Shown: in pieces, positions 10,505 through 19,987 of the stretch
Layout: every line of letters begins with the position of its first letter
Numbering within the stretch: the first letter of the stretch is position 1
Assembly: GCF_001653135.1 (NCBI RefSeq)
Contig: NZ_BDDS01000001.1
Span: 665,173-729,172 of the forward strand
Direction: 5' to 3'
Length of the DNA stretch: 64,000 nt
Source: Pseudoalteromonas neustonica
Lineage (GTDB): Bacteria; Pseudomonadota; Gammaproteobacteria; Enterobacterales; Alteromonadaceae
Notes under the pieces: generated by a model
Told to the model about the DNA's origin: nothing
Seen by the model: the letters and a program-made list of their open reading frames with translations, nothing else
Databases searched by the model: none
Program-made: the position numbers and the translations under genes

Positions 10505-10598
10505 TCACTGTTTTAGTAGGTTAGTTTTGGCAGTGTAAGAAGTTAGTCGCTTTTTAGCACAATTAACTATCTTTATCGCCAACTGCTTCAAGAAAAAA

Positions 10599-10626
10599 AG
10601 CGTATCTGGTAAGATACGCTTTTTTT
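10599..10626 (+). terminator. Terminator after hupB
   Basis: AGCGTATCT (10599-10607), loop GGTA, AGATACGCT (10612-10620), then six T residues, preceded by an A run. A strong intrinsic terminator. Confidence 0.92.
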
Positions 10627-10672
10627 ACATGAGCAAGGCGATTTCTGCCTCGAATAGAATAGAGATAAATAA

Positions 10673-12577
10673 ATGCTTGAGAAAATAAGAGAGGGTTCGC
10701 AAGGACCAGTAGCAAAAGTTATTTTAGGCGCGGTAATTTTATCTTTTGCCTTAGCAGGGATCGGTGGTTACCTAGGTCAAACCACAGAACAACCCGTTGC
10801 TGAAGTAAATGGAGTTAAAATCAGCCAAACCGAATTTAGCCGAGCACTACAAAATGAACGTTCACGCTTGGAACAACAATTTGGTGAATATTTCGCGCAA
10901 ATTGCTGCAGATCCAAATTATATGGCGCAAATTCGCCAAGGTGTGGTTGATCGTTTAGTACAACAAGAATTACAAACGCAACTGGCTGCAGAGTTAGGCC
11001 TTCGTGTAAGTGATGATAGTGTTAAAAAATCAATTTTAGAACTGCCTTACTTTCAAATTGGTGGAAAATTTAATAACGATCGCTATTTACAAGTTATTCG
11101 TCAAATGAATTTTCAACCAGAAGCATTTCGTGAATACCTTCGTGAAGAAATGACTCGTAGCCAGCTTGTATCAGCTGTTGCAGGCAGCGATTTTGCTTTG
11201 AAAAACGAATTAACAAGCGCGATTGCACTACAACAACAAACTCGTAGCATTGATTACATTGTAGTTAGCAAAGAAAGCCTACAAGACAGTATCGTTGTTA
11301 ATGAGCAAGAAATTGCAGATTACTACGATTTAAATACATCACAGTTTTTAGCTCCAGAACAGGTATCAGTAAGCTATATTGACTTAAATGCTGCGAACTT
11401 AAACCTTGAAACGAATGTGACTGAAGATGACGTTAAAGCGTATTATGAGCAAAGCAGTGCGCAATATATAGAACCGGAAAAACGCCGTGTATCACATATT
11501 TTAATTGATAGCAGTGAAAACGATGATGCAGCTAAAAGTAAAGCTGAAGATTTATTAGCACAATTACAACAAGGCGCTGAGTTTGCTAAATTAGCTGAAT
11601 CATCATCTGATGATATTGTTAGTGCTGAAATGGGCGGTGATTTAGATTGGATCGAACGCGATATGATGGATCCTGCATTTGAAGACGCTGCGTTTGCACT
11701 TACTGCAAAAGGTGACTTTTCAGAGGTTGTACAATCAGAGTTCGGTTACCATATAATTCAGTTAACAGATATCCAAAGCCAACAAGTAAAAGCGTATGAT
11801 GCGGTTAAAGCTGATTTACGTGCGGAACTAGAGCGTACTGAAAAAGTAAATGCGTTTTATGAAAAGCAAACAGAAATGGCTGGAATTGCATTTGAGATTT
11901 CAGATACTTTAGTTGATGCAGCTGAAGTTGCCGGTGTTGAAGTACAAACAACGGCGCTAGTTGAACGCAACGCATTACCAGCACCACTTAACACACCCGC
12001 AGTGATGAGAGCATTATTCTCACCAGACGTGCTTGAAGATAAAATGAATTCAGAAGTACTAGAAATCGGTGATGAGCACGTTATTGTGGTTCGAGTTAGC
12101 GAATATGTGCCTGCAACGACAAAACCACTTGTAGATGTGTCTGAACAGATAAAAGCGCGTTTAGTGAGCCAAAAAGCATCAGAACTTGCTAAAGAGAAAG
12201 CAACTACCTTATACGCAGAAATTAAAGCAGGTAAGAGCTTAACAAACGTAGCAACTGAGCAAAGCTTAGAACTACGCCAAGAGGCTACACTGACACGTCA
12301 AGCATATACGGTTTCTCCAGCAATCGTTCAACACGCCTTTAAAATGGCTCATCCAAGTACTGCTCCAGTAGTTGAAAAGGTTGAGTTAAATAACGGCGAT
12401 GCAGCAATTGTTGCTCTTAAAACAGTGACAGATGCAGCTATTGAGGGCGAAATCGAAGCGCAGCTTAAGCAAAATATTACAATGGCCCAAGTTAACAAAA
12501 ACTACATGGTATTCATTGAAGCTTTAAAAGCAAACGCTGAGTTAAACTTGCCGGTAGCACCACAAGCCGCAGAATAA
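10673..12577 (+). CDS. ppiD: Periplasmic folding factor PpiD, membrane-anchored parvulin
   Basis: PpiD is anchored in the inner membrane near the Sec translocon and helps outer-membrane and secreted proteins fold. The 634-residue protein has a short cytoplasmic tail, one N-terminal membrane segment (about residues 16-34), SurA-like N-terminal region, a parvulin domain (about residues 265-360, with RVSHILI and FGYHIIQL) and a long C-terminal region. Parvulin domains of PpiD proteins are often catalytically weak. Its position after hupB is conserved. Confidence 0.95.
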   Translation: MLEKIREGSQGPVAKVILGAVILSFALAGIGGYLGQTTEQPVAEVNGVKISQTEFSRALQNERSRLEQQFGEYFAQIAADPNYMAQIRQGVVDRLVQQELQTQLAAELGLRVSDDSVKKSILELPYFQIGGKFNNDRYLQVIRQMNFQPEAFREYLREEMTRSQLVSAVAGSDFALKNELTSAIALQQQTRSIDYIVVSKESLQDSIVVNEQEIADYYDLNTSQFLAPEQVSVSYIDLNAANLNLETNVTEDDVKAYYEQSSAQYIEPEKRRVSHILIDSSENDDAAKSKAEDLLAQLQQGAEFAKLAESSSDDIVSAEMGGDLDWIERDMMDPAFEDAAFALTAKGDFSEVVQSEFGYHIIQLTDIQSQQVKAYDAVKADLRAELERTEKVNAFYEKQTEMAGIAFEISDTLVDAAEVAGVEVQTTALVERNALPAPLNTPAVMRALFSPDVLEDKMNSEVLEIGDEHVIVVRVSEYVPATTKPLVDVSEQIKARLVSQKASELAKEKATTLYAEIKAGKSLTNVATEQSLELRQEATLTRQAYTVSPAIVQHAFKMAHPSTAPVVEKVELNNGDAAIVALKTVTDAAIEGEIEAQLKQNITMAQVNKNYMVFIEALKANAELNLPVAPQAAE

Positions 12578-12595
12578 GTTTTATTCTAATAAATA

Positions 12596-12620
12596 AAAAG
12601 GCGCCAATGGCGCCTTTTTT
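12596..12620 (+). terminator. Terminator after ppiD
   Basis: GGCGCC-AAT-GGCGCC followed by six T residues, preceded by an A run. A clear intrinsic terminator. Confidence 0.92.
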
Positions 12621-12639
12621 GTTTTTCACTGACAGTATG

Positions 12640-12892
12640 CTAGGGCGTGTTGACCTTTCGTGATTGATTTTGCAGCAGTCTATTTTGTATTTAGGCAAGG
12701 CAGCGCCTATGGTGTGTGGTGTTCCCCATAAATAGGCGATAACGTGACCAAAGGATTCTTCCTAGGGGCGTGAGCAGGACGCGGAAGCTTTGCTCAATTT
12801 TTACTTAGCTCACTCGATTCCAAACCTCGCGCCGCGATTAAATCGCCCCTAGATTAAATAAATTTCAATCCATAAAGGTCAGCACGCCCTAG
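12640..12892. mobile_element. MITE-like repeat A, copy 1
   Basis: A 253-base element has 18-base terminal inverted repeats: CTAGGGCGTGTTGACCTT at 12640-12657 and its inverse at 12875-12892 with one mismatch. It is homologous, in opposite orientation, to 43331-43600; for example GATTGATTTTGCAGCAG and CCCCATAAATAGGCGATAA are shared. It has no coding capacity. Both ends carry CTAG, which may be part of the ends or a duplicated target. Confidence 0.85.
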
Positions 12893-12914
12893 TTTCCAAC
12901 CGAGTATTTGCTGC

Positions 12915-12971
12915 GACGTTACAGAGTGATTTTATTTGTTAAATTGTTCAAATACTTATGCAAATTGGTAT
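12915..12971. repeat. Repeat B, right half (copy at locus 1)
   Basis: These 57 bases match 43644-43700 at 50 positions without gaps; shared cores are GTTAAATTGTTCAAATA and ATTGGTAT. At the second locus the same sequence forms the right end of a longer repeat that encloses repeat A. Here I see no matching left half upstream of repeat A. Confidence 0.75.
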
Positions 12972-13066
12972 CAACTACTTAAATTTAGCAAACTTGTTTA
13001 GGTTACTTTTTAATGTACTTTGGTATAAGCTCAGTGCTTAAACGCAAATTTTATCAAAGGATCGTT

Positions 13067-13468
13067 ATGAAATTCGAGCAGCTATTAAATAATTTTGATA
13101 TGGGTATCTGTGTTGAACAGTTACAAAAAGAATCACTGTTAGATCTTGCATTACTATTTGTCGCTGTTGATGGTTCGATTGCAGAGGAAGAGTTAACTGT
13201 TGTTGAAACATGGGCGCATAAGATTGAGTGGAATTCAGCGATTAACCTTGATAACTACATTATTGATATGACAAGTAAATGTGTTTTGGCTGTACAAAGT
13301 GATGACATTGAGTCATTTATTCAGCATCGAATGACGCATATTGTAGATCAATCAATGAGGGTGTTTGTATTAGAATTACTTAAACAAGTTATTGAAGCTG
13401 ACGGCATTACTGATGAAAATGAAATTAAAGCGTTAAAAATTGTTGAATCATTAATTCAACCTGCTTAA
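13067..13468 (+). CDS. TerB-family protein
   Basis: A 133-residue, largely helical, acidic cytoplasmic protein. The pattern LLDLALLFVAVDGSIAEEE followed later by VIEADGITDENE resembles the paired acidic repeats of the TerB (tellurite resistance B-like) fold, where conserved acids bind metal. I chose the ATG at 13067, which follows AAAGGA at a good distance, over an upstream in-frame ATG at 13013. Function of such stand-alone TerB-like proteins is unknown; there are no other ter genes nearby. Confidence 0.7.
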   Translation: MKFEQLLNNFDMGICVEQLQKESLLDLALLFVAVDGSIAEEELTVVETWAHKIEWNSAINLDNYIIDMTSKCVLAVQSDDIESFIQHRMTHIVDQSMRVFVLELLKQVIEADGITDENEIKALKIVESLIQPA

Positions 13469-13481
13469 TGGGTATATTTTT

Positions 13482-13503
13482 ATGCGCGGGTCGCCTCGCG
13501 CAT
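13482..13503. terminator. Hairpin between the convergent TerB-like gene and sapF
   Basis: ATGCGCG (13482-13488) pairs with CGCGCAT (13497-13503) around an eight-base loop. T-rich or A-rich flanks are only partial on either strand, so it is a tentative shared terminator. Confidence 0.4.
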
Positions 13504-13513
13504 ATATTGAGGG

Positions 13514-14275
13514 TCAGCAGTTAAATAGTTTTTGTGTTACGCGCGACTTAGGTGCTTGGAAAACATCTTCAGTTCTTCCATATTCAACAATCTCACCATG
13601 CTCAAGTACGACTAATTGATCGCTAATGTGGCGCACTAGACTTAAATGATGTGTTATTAAAATATAGCTTAAGCCAGTTTCTTGTTGTAATTTAAGTAGT
13701 AAATTTACGGTTTGAGCTCGTACAGAAGGGTCTAAAGATGATAACGCTTCATCAAGCACCACAACCTTTGGATCAAGAATCAACGCCCTTGCTAATGCAA
13801 CACGCTGTAATTGACCGCCACTGAACATATGAGGGTAATAATGTTGGTGATCGTTTAATAAGCCAACCTTAGCCAGAGTGACCTTAATTTTTTCAACCCG
13901 CGTCTCTTTATCTAATGATGTGTTGTATTGTAAGCAATCATCAAGCATGTCACCAATGGTTAAACCAGGATTAAGAGAAGCTTCTGAATCTTGAAATATC
14001 ATACGAATATGGCGACATTGTGTATCTCTTACGCCATTGTCTTCGATAATATTACCGTCTAAATATATTTGCCCGCTATCGGCGGTGCCTGCGCCTGCTA
14101 AAAGTTTTGCTAAAGTACTTTTCCCAGAGCCTGTTTCGCCAATGATTGCCAGAGTTTCCCCCTTTTCTAAGCAAAACGAAATATTTTTTAGGACACTAAA
14201 TTGTTTACGTGAAAATAAGCTTGCACGTAAATTAAAGCTTTTAGATAAGGCTTGCACCTTTAATAGTGGCTGCAT
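13514..14275 (-). CDS. sapF: Peptide ABC transporter ATP-binding protein SapF
   Basis: Second ATPase of the Sap (antimicrobial-peptide/peptide uptake) transporter. The 253-residue protein has Walker A GETGSGKST, the signature FSGGQLQRVALARAL, Walker B VVVLDEALSSLD and the switch histidine in LITHH. It is the last gene of sapABCDF and overlaps sapD by one base (TAATG). Confidence 0.93.
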   Translation of the reverse strand: MQPLLKVQALSKSFNLRASLFSRKQFSVLKNISFCLEKGETLAIIGETGSGKSTLAKLLAGAGTADSGQIYLDGNIIEDNGVRDTQCRHIRMIFQDSEASLNPGLTIGDMLDDCLQYNTSLDKETRVEKIKVTLAKVGLLNDHQHYYPHMFSGGQLQRVALARALILDPKVVVLDEALSSLDPSVRAQTVNLLLKLQQETGLSYILITHHLSLVRHISDQLVVLEHGEIVEYGRTEDVFQAPKSRVTQKLFNC

Positions 14276-15267
14276 TATTTCATAGCCTTAATTAATGGAA
14301 AATGACACGCATAGCTATGACCATGCTGCTTTGTTGATGGGGGAGTCACTACACAGGCTTTTTGTGCTTGTGGACAACGAGGACCAAGGCGGCAACCAAT
14401 TGGTAAATGCTGCAAAGTAGGTATTGTGCCTTTGAGTGCGTAAAACGGTTCTTTATGAGCAAGGCCATGCTCATAATCAGGTAAGCTTTTTAACAATGCT
14501 TGTGTATAAGGGTGGCGAGGATGGGAGAATATACGTTGTGTAGGGCCAGCTTCAACCATCTGTCCACAATATAGAACGTGTATTCCGTGAGACCAGTCTA
14601 CAATTTCCTCTAGCTCATGGGAAATCATTAAAATCGACATGTTCTTAAGTTGGTTTAAACTTTTTAATAATCGAAAAACCTGTGCCCGAGTCGTACTCTC
14701 AAGTGCCGTTGTTGGTTCATCCGCAATGAGTAATTTTGGCGTTCGTGCAATAGCCATCGCAATCATTACTTTTTGACAGACACCTTCAGAAAGTTCATGC
14801 GGGTAGCTGGTAAGTACTTTTTCATGATCTTTTATACCGACCTTATGGATTAATGCTTTGACTCTATCTTTACGTTCTCGATTTCGCTTTAAGAAAAAGC
14901 CTGAACTGTGCACTGCCGGTAAGGTTTCAGCTATTTGGTCAAATATTTTTGCCGTTGGATCAAGGCAACGACTTGGATCTTGGTAGATCATAGCAATGTC
15001 TTGGCCAACAATTTTTCTACGTTGTTGGCTTGATAAGCGCATTAAATCAACACCGCGCCAGTGCATTCGGTCAGCGGTGATATGCCAGCGTTCATTTAAA
15101 ACTCCAACAATAGCTTTTGCTATTAAGCTTTTTCCGGATCCAGACTCACCAACTAATGCATGCACTTCACCTTCTTTGAGGCTCAGGCTCACTCTGTCGA
15201 CGGCACGTATTACGGTATCAGATGTACGCAGCTCTATGGTTAGATTTCTAATGTCGAGTAATTGCAT
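14275..15267 (-). CDS. sapD: Peptide ABC transporter ATP-binding protein SapD
   Basis: First ATPase of the Sap transporter. The 330-residue protein has Walker A GESGSGKS, the signature region LSEGVCQKVMIAMAIA (a degenerate LSGGQ as in SapD/DppD relatives), Walker B LLIADEPTTALE and the C-terminal oligopeptide-transporter motif with Cys-rich CRLGPRCPQAQKAC. Its start codon abuts the sapC stop codon exactly. In enterobacteria SapD also supports Trk potassium uptake; whether it does here is unknown. Confidence 0.93.
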   Translation of the reverse strand: MQLLDIRNLTIELRTSDTVIRAVDRVSLSLKEGEVHALVGESGSGKSLIAKAIVGVLNERWHITADRMHWRGVDLMRLSSQQRRKIVGQDIAMIYQDPSRCLDPTAKIFDQIAETLPAVHSSGFFLKRNRERKDRVKALIHKVGIKDHEKVLTSYPHELSEGVCQKVMIAMAIARTPKLLIADEPTTALESTTRAQVFRLLKSLNQLKNMSILMISHELEEIVDWSHGIHVLYCGQMVEAGPTQRIFSHPRHPYTQALLKSLPDYEHGLAHKEPFYALKGTIPTLQHLPIGCRLGPRCPQAQKACVVTPPSTKQHGHSYACHFPLIKAMK

Positions 15268-16161
15268 TTAGTCTGCCTTTCGTGCTTTTAGTACTTGTCG
15301 CAGCCCATCACCAACTAAGTTAGTAGATAGGACCGCTAAAAAGAGTAATACACCCGGTAAGCCCACAGTCCATGGCGCTAGGTAAATTAAACCTAAGTTT
15401 TCTGCTAAGATAGCGCCCCACTCAGTGGTGGGGGGTTGAGCACCTAGCTTTAAAAATCCTAATGCGGCAATATCTAAAATAGCGGTTGATAAAGCCATAG
15501 TAAAAATAACCACAATGTGTTCATAAATATTTGGAAAAATCCCACGCGAGAGAATATGCCAATTAGAGGCGCCATCAAGTTTAAATGCAGTGATGTAATC
15601 TTTATTTAGCTCAGTCACTATAAGATTGCGCACAGAATGAATAAACTGTGGTAGCAGCGCGAGAATAATCGCCCACACTGTGTTCATTAACCCAGGGCCT
15701 AAAATTGCGATAATGATAATAGCTAATAACAGAGATGGGATTGATAATGTAATATCAAGAAGGTGATTTAAAAAGCTAGAGCGAATGCCACGGCTTATCC
15801 CTGCAAACGTGCCAACTACCACACCAATGACCGTTGTTAGTAATGCTGCGACAATTGAGAGTCCAAATGTATAGGTTGCGCCATTCATTAACCTTGATAA
15901 CACATCTCGGCCTAGGTCATCTGTACCAAGTATAAAACGCACATCGCCCATTTCATGCCATGAAGGAGGGATCAGCAGTGCTTCACTGTGCTGCTGATTC
16001 ACGCCATAGGGGGCAATCAATGGAGCGGCGGCAGCGAGAACTGCAAAAGCACTAAAAAGCCATAACCCAACAACTGCCGGGTGATTGGATTTGAATTTGC
16101 GCCAAAACCGCGCTAATGGCGACTTATTCGACTCTTCTGAAAATAAATTAAACTTTGCCAT
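15268..16161 (-). CDS. sapC: Peptide ABC transporter permease SapC
   Basis: Inner-membrane permease of the Sap system. The 297-residue protein has an N-terminal membrane segment followed by the binding-protein-dependent transport core with the EAA-like loop (around KLDGASNWHIL) and several hydrophobic helices. I chose the ATG at 16161 (MAKFNLF), which matches the usual SapC length; an upstream in-frame start at 16224 would lie further inside sapB. It overlaps the sapB 3' end by 14 bases, suggesting coupling. Confidence 0.92.
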   Translation of the reverse strand: MAKFNLFSEESNKSPLARFWRKFKSNHPAVVGLWLFSAFAVLAAAAPLIAPYGVNQQHSEALLIPPSWHEMGDVRFILGTDDLGRDVLSRLMNGATYTFGLSIVAALLTTVIGVVVGTFAGISRGIRSSFLNHLLDITLSIPSLLLAIIIIAILGPGLMNTVWAIILALLPQFIHSVRNLIVTELNKDYITAFKLDGASNWHILSRGIFPNIYEHIVVIFTMALSTAILDIAALGFLKLGAQPPTTEWGAILAENLGLIYLAPWTVGLPGVLLFLAVLSTNLVGDGLRQVLKARKAD

Positions 16162-17182
16162 GCGCTTGGTTCCGTGACAGCGGGTCGAATAAGGTATAGG
16201 TGAGTTCGGCAACAATGGTTGCAAGGATCACAAACATTGATACGGCCAATAAGCCACCCTGTATAGCAGGGTAGTCTCGTTGGTAAATGCTATCTATTAG
16301 CCAGCGACCAACGCCTGGCCACGAGAATATAACTTCAGTGATCATCGCCAGGGTGATCAAGGTACTAAACTGTAAACCAATTTGTTTTATTACAGGCAGC
16401 AGTGCATTACGCAGTGCATGGTGCATTATGAGTTGGGCACGGTTTAGGCCTTTGGCTCGTGCGGTTTTAATATAACTCTGTTCGAGTACATTGAGCATTG
16501 AGTCTCGGGTGAAACGAACTAACACGGTAGTTGGGTACATGGCTAATACAATTGTGGGCAGTGTTAAATGATGCAATGCATCTAGCATAGCCATGCCTGA
16601 ATATGGAAAGTCAGCCAGCGCTATATCAAGTAAAATAAAGCCGGTTTGCGAGGGGATTTCATAGAGCAGCCCCATTCTTCCAGACATCGGAAACCACCCT
16701 AGTTGCAGTGAGAACACCATAATAAGGAGTAAGGCTAGCCAAAAAACAGGCATTGAATAACCAATAAGAGTCGTTGAATTTATCAGTTTATCAGGCCAGC
16801 TTTTTTGGTATGCCGCAGCAATAATCCCTGCAGGTACGCCAAAGGTGACAGAAATAACTAAGGCGTAAATACTTAACTCTAATGTGGCTGGAAATAAATC
16901 GATAATATGACTAAAAACACTGTCTCCAGAGGCAAATGAAAGCCCCCAGTCACCTTGCAAAATACGTCCTAAAAAAGCAAAATATTGCATTAAATAATTG
17001 TCGTTAAATTGATACTTATCTTGTAGTTCGCTCGTTTGTGAAAAGCTTGTATTAGTAATGCCACTTAAATTACTTAAAGGGTCACCTGGAAATAAATAGC
17101 TCAAGGAGAAGGTAAACACACTGAGCGTTACCATCATAAAAAGTAATAAACCTAAGCGGCGCATTATATAATCAAGTATCAT
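16148..17182 (-). CDS. sapB: Peptide ABC transporter permease SapB
   Basis: Partner permease of SapC. The 344-residue protein starts with a hydrophobic signal-anchor (RRLGLLLFMMVTLSVFTFSL) and has the DppB/OppB-type core with an EAA loop (TARAKGLNRAQLI). It follows sapA with a one-base overlap. Confidence 0.93.
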   Translation of the reverse strand: MILDYIMRRLGLLLFMMVTLSVFTFSLSYLFPGDPLSNLSGITNTSFSQTSELQDKYQFNDNYLMQYFAFLGRILQGDWGLSFASGDSVFSHIIDLFPATLELSIYALVISVTFGVPAGIIAAAYQKSWPDKLINSTTLIGYSMPVFWLALLLIMVFSLQLGWFPMSGRMGLLYEIPSQTGFILLDIALADFPYSGMAMLDALHHLTLPTIVLAMYPTTVLVRFTRDSMLNVLEQSYIKTARAKGLNRAQLIMHHALRNALLPVIKQIGLQFSTLITLAMITEVIFSWPGVGRWLIDSIYQRDYPAIQGGLLAVSMFVILATIVAELTYTLFDPLSRNQAHGKV

Positions 17183-18789
17183 TATTTTTTCCTCGCATTT
17201 GCTAAGGAAATAGCCCCAAACGGACCAAGTTGAACCCCTTCAACGTCAGCACTGCGTGCTTGGAAGCGCATACCATGTGCCAGTGGGAGCAATGGTAACT
17301 CTTGGACAATCATAGTTTGAGCTTGTTGATAATATGTTTTGCGCATTGCCAAATCAGTTGTGTCGAGGGCTTGAGTGAGTAATAAGTCAAACTCAGGGTT
17401 GCACCAATTTGCTGGATTTTTACCACTAAAGGTTGCTGTGCAACTGAGCAATGGACTAAAAAAGTTATCGGGGTCTGGGGTGTCAGCTGCCCAACCAAGT
17501 AAGACGCTGTCGTGGCGGTGTTCACCAATACGTTGAATAAATGTGTTCCATTCGTACTCTATAATGCTCACGTTTATACCAATTTGTCGTAAATCACTTT
17601 GCATAAGCTCAGCCATTTTTCGTGCATTGGGATTATAAATACGGCTCACGGGCATTGCCCAAATAGTCATATCAAAGCCGTTGGGTAATCCTGCATCGGC
17701 CAATAGTTTTTTTGCCAAATCAGGGTCAAATCCCGGTAATTTAGTTTGTGCTTGAAATGCCCATGATGTTGGCGGCAGAATAGACTTTGCACGAATGCCA
17801 TTACCGTAATACACAGCTTGCATAATTTTTTCAATATCAATGGCATGAGCAAGGGCTTTACGTACTCTTAAGTCATCAAATGGTGGACGCTGTGTATTAA
17901 ACGCCCAGTACCCGATATTAAGGTTAGTCTCTTTTTGTACGACAATGTCATCACGTTGAGCAAGAATACTCAGTTGTGTACTGCTTGGGTGGGCGGTGAT
18001 ATCACATTCTTTAGTGAGCATTTTTGCAATACGGGTTGTGCCATTAGGTGTAATGTCATAAACCAATTGCTCTAGAACAACTTTGTGCTTCCAATAGTCA
18101 GGGTTACGATAGTAACGAACCAAATGATCACGTCTGTATTCTTTATAAATATAAGGGCCAGTGCCAACCGGATATTGATCAAATAAGTTGGTTTGCTCGC
18201 GTTCTTTTAACTGCAGGGCATATTCACGAGACAGCAAAACAGCAAAGTCTGTTGCCATATTGGCTAAAAAGCTACTCTCTGCATTAAATAATTCAAACCG
18301 GACTTGGTGATCAGATACACGGACAATTTGCCGAATTAGCTGATCTATCCCCACGCTTTGAAAATAAGGGTAATTGGCATCGCCAACAAAATGGTATGGA
18401 TTATAGACATCAAATAAACGGCTAAAGGTGAATATCACATCGTCAGCGTTAAAATCTCTGCTGGGGGTAAAGTAAGACGTAGTATGAAATTTTACATCTT
18501 TACGCAAGGTAAAAGTGACCGACTTTCCATCTGGACTTATTTTCCAATCAGTTGCCAGCTCACTTTTAAACTCTGCCGTAATAGGGTCAATACTGATCAA
18601 ACGGTCATATAACTGATTTGCAATGATATCAATGGTTGAGCCTGTGGTTGTAACCTGAGGATTAAACGATACGGGGTTTGCCTCAGCGCAATAGACTAAG
18701 CCTTGATTTTTTTCTTCGAGTGTTTTTTCTTTGGTATCTAGGCAGCCTGTAAGGCATAGCGTAATAATACCAAGTAACAATTTATACAC
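17182..18789 (-). CDS. sapA: Peptide-binding lipoprotein SapA
   Basis: Solute-binding protein of the Sap transporter, family 5 (DppA/OppA type). The 535-residue protein has an N-terminal signal ending in a lipobox LTGC, with the cysteine at residue 16, so it is predicted to be lipid-anchored in the periplasm. Family features include the region FTLRKDVKFH and the C-terminal LPLLPLAHG. It is the first gene of sapABCDF and begins 15 bases after pspF, as in E. coli. Confidence 0.93.
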   Translation of the reverse strand: MYKLLLGIITLCLTGCLDTKEKTLEEKNQGLVYCAEANPVSFNPQVTTTGSTIDIIANQLYDRLISIDPITAEFKSELATDWKISPDGKSVTFTLRKDVKFHTTSYFTPSRDFNADDVIFTFSRLFDVYNPYHFVGDANYPYFQSVGIDQLIRQIVRVSDHQVRFELFNAESSFLANMATDFAVLLSREYALQLKEREQTNLFDQYPVGTGPYIYKEYRRDHLVRYYRNPDYWKHKVVLEQLVYDITPNGTTRIAKMLTKECDITAHPSSTQLSILAQRDDIVVQKETNLNIGYWAFNTQRPPFDDLRVRKALAHAIDIEKIMQAVYYGNGIRAKSILPPTSWAFQAQTKLPGFDPDLAKKLLADAGLPNGFDMTIWAMPVSRIYNPNARKMAELMQSDLRQIGINVSIIEYEWNTFIQRIGEHRHDSVLLGWAADTPDPDNFFSPLLSCTATFSGKNPANWCNPEFDLLLTQALDTTDLAMRKTYYQQAQTMIVQELPLLPLAHGMRFQARSADVEGVQLGPFGAISLANARKK

Positions 18790-18804
18790 TTGCTTAGCCC
18801 CTGA

Positions 18805-19863
18805 CTATGACTGTTGATCTAGTAAGTTATATTTTTTTAAATAACCTCGTAATTGATGATACGTTAAACCGAGTATTTCTGCAGTTTTCTTTTGATTAAA
18901 CTGGCTGTGCTCAAGCGCTTTATTGATTAAATCGATTTCGAATTCATTGGAAAGATCTTTTAAACTACACGGAAATTGAATGGGGGCAGCGCTATGTGTG
19001 ATCACGCTCTCATTTGGCGTAGTTAAAATAGGCGCGGCTTCGAGTGTTTTTACAGGTGCTTTAATACGATGTTTTGGTCTGAACTTGCTTTCAAAAGGGT
19101 CTAAAATAATCTGGTGAACGGGGATATGTTCATTGCCGTGGCGATACAGACTTCGCTCCACTACATTTTTAAGCTCACGAATATTACCGGGCCACTCATA
19201 TGACTGTAAAATATCAACAGCACTACGAGTAAAACCACTGAATAATTGCCATTCAAGATCACGCGCCATGTTGATTGCAAACTGCTCAGCTAACAGCATA
19301 ATATCTTCTTGGCGTTCTCGCAGCGGTGGCAGTGTAATAACATCAAATGCTAGGCGATCGAGTAAATCGCTTCTAAATTCGCCTTGTTCAGCTAGGTAAG
19401 GTAAATCTTCATTGGTAGCGCATACTAATCGGGTGTCGACTTTTATAGTTTGTTTACCACCGACTCGCTCAAACTCACCATATTCAATGACACGCAGCAG
19501 CTTTTCCTGAACCATCGCAGAAGTGTTTGCGAGTTCGTCTAAAAAAAGTGTACCGGCGTTTGCGCGTTCAAATCGTCCTTCATGGCGTTTGCTCGCCCCT
19601 GTAAATGCACCTGTTTCATGACCAAACAGCTCACTTTCAAGTAGGTTTTCGTTCAATGCAGCGCAGTTAAGTTTAATATAGCTTTGCTCCCAACGTTTTG
19701 ACAAGAAGTGCAAGCGGGCTGCTATTAGTTCTTTACCTGTGCCTCGCTCACCAATAATAAGGACCGGCTTATCTAAACTTGCTAGCTGCGAAACCTGATC
19801 AAGCACAGCTAAAAAGCTGTCTGATTGACCGAGTAAATTGTCTTGTTGGCGAAATTGGCTCAT
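18805..19863 (-). CDS. pspF: Phage shock operon transcriptional activator PspF
   Basis: Sigma-54 enhancer-binding protein that activates psp and is held off by PspA. The 352-residue protein lacks an N-terminal sensor domain, as PspF does. It has Walker A GERGTGKE, the sigma-54 contact loop GAFTGA, Walker B (GTLFLDEL), an arginine-rich sensor region, and a C-terminal Fis-type helix-turn-helix (KKTAEILGLTYHQLRGYL). It is divergent from pspA and followed by sapA. Two palindromic sites just upstream of its start suggest autoregulation. Confidence 0.95.
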   Translation of the reverse strand: MSQFRQQDNLLGQSDSFLAVLDQVSQLASLDKPVLIIGERGTGKELIAARLHFLSKRWEQSYIKLNCAALNENLLESELFGHETGAFTGASKRHEGRFERANAGTLFLDELANTSAMVQEKLLRVIEYGEFERVGGKQTIKVDTRLVCATNEDLPYLAEQGEFRSDLLDRLAFDVITLPPLRERQEDIMLLAEQFAINMARDLEWQLFSGFTRSAVDILQSYEWPGNIRELKNVVERSLYRHGNEHIPVHQIILDPFESKFRPKHRIKAPVKTLEAAPILTTPNESVITHSAAPIQFPCSLKDLSNEFEIDLINKALEHSQFNQKKTAEILGLTYHQLRGYLKKYNLLDQQS

Positions 19864-19867
19864 ATTC

Positions 19868-19900
19868 CCTAACTCTTAGTCATTTTTACTAACTGTTAGT
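19868..19900. promoter_or_regulatory. Tandem PspF binding sites (UAS)
   Basis: Two related palindromes, CCTAACTCTTAGT at 19868-19880 and ACTAACTGTTAGT at 19888-19900, are spaced 20 bases centre to centre, about two helical turns. The second is a perfect palindrome around a central T. They lie about 90-120 bases upstream of the sigma-54 element of pspA and directly on the pspF leader, so PspF bound there could activate pspA and repress its own gene. Confidence 0.7.
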
Positions 19901-19987
19901 GTATTTCATAATTGCAGAGAACTAAAGGAATTTGTATTTTTAGTTTAACTTTTTGAAAGTATTAATGTATTTTATATTTTATAAAGT

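Noticed and set aside
15268..16224. A longer SapC with 21 more N-terminal residues
   Set aside because: The extra residues lie within sapB and do not resemble SapC; the ATG at 16161 gives the standard length.
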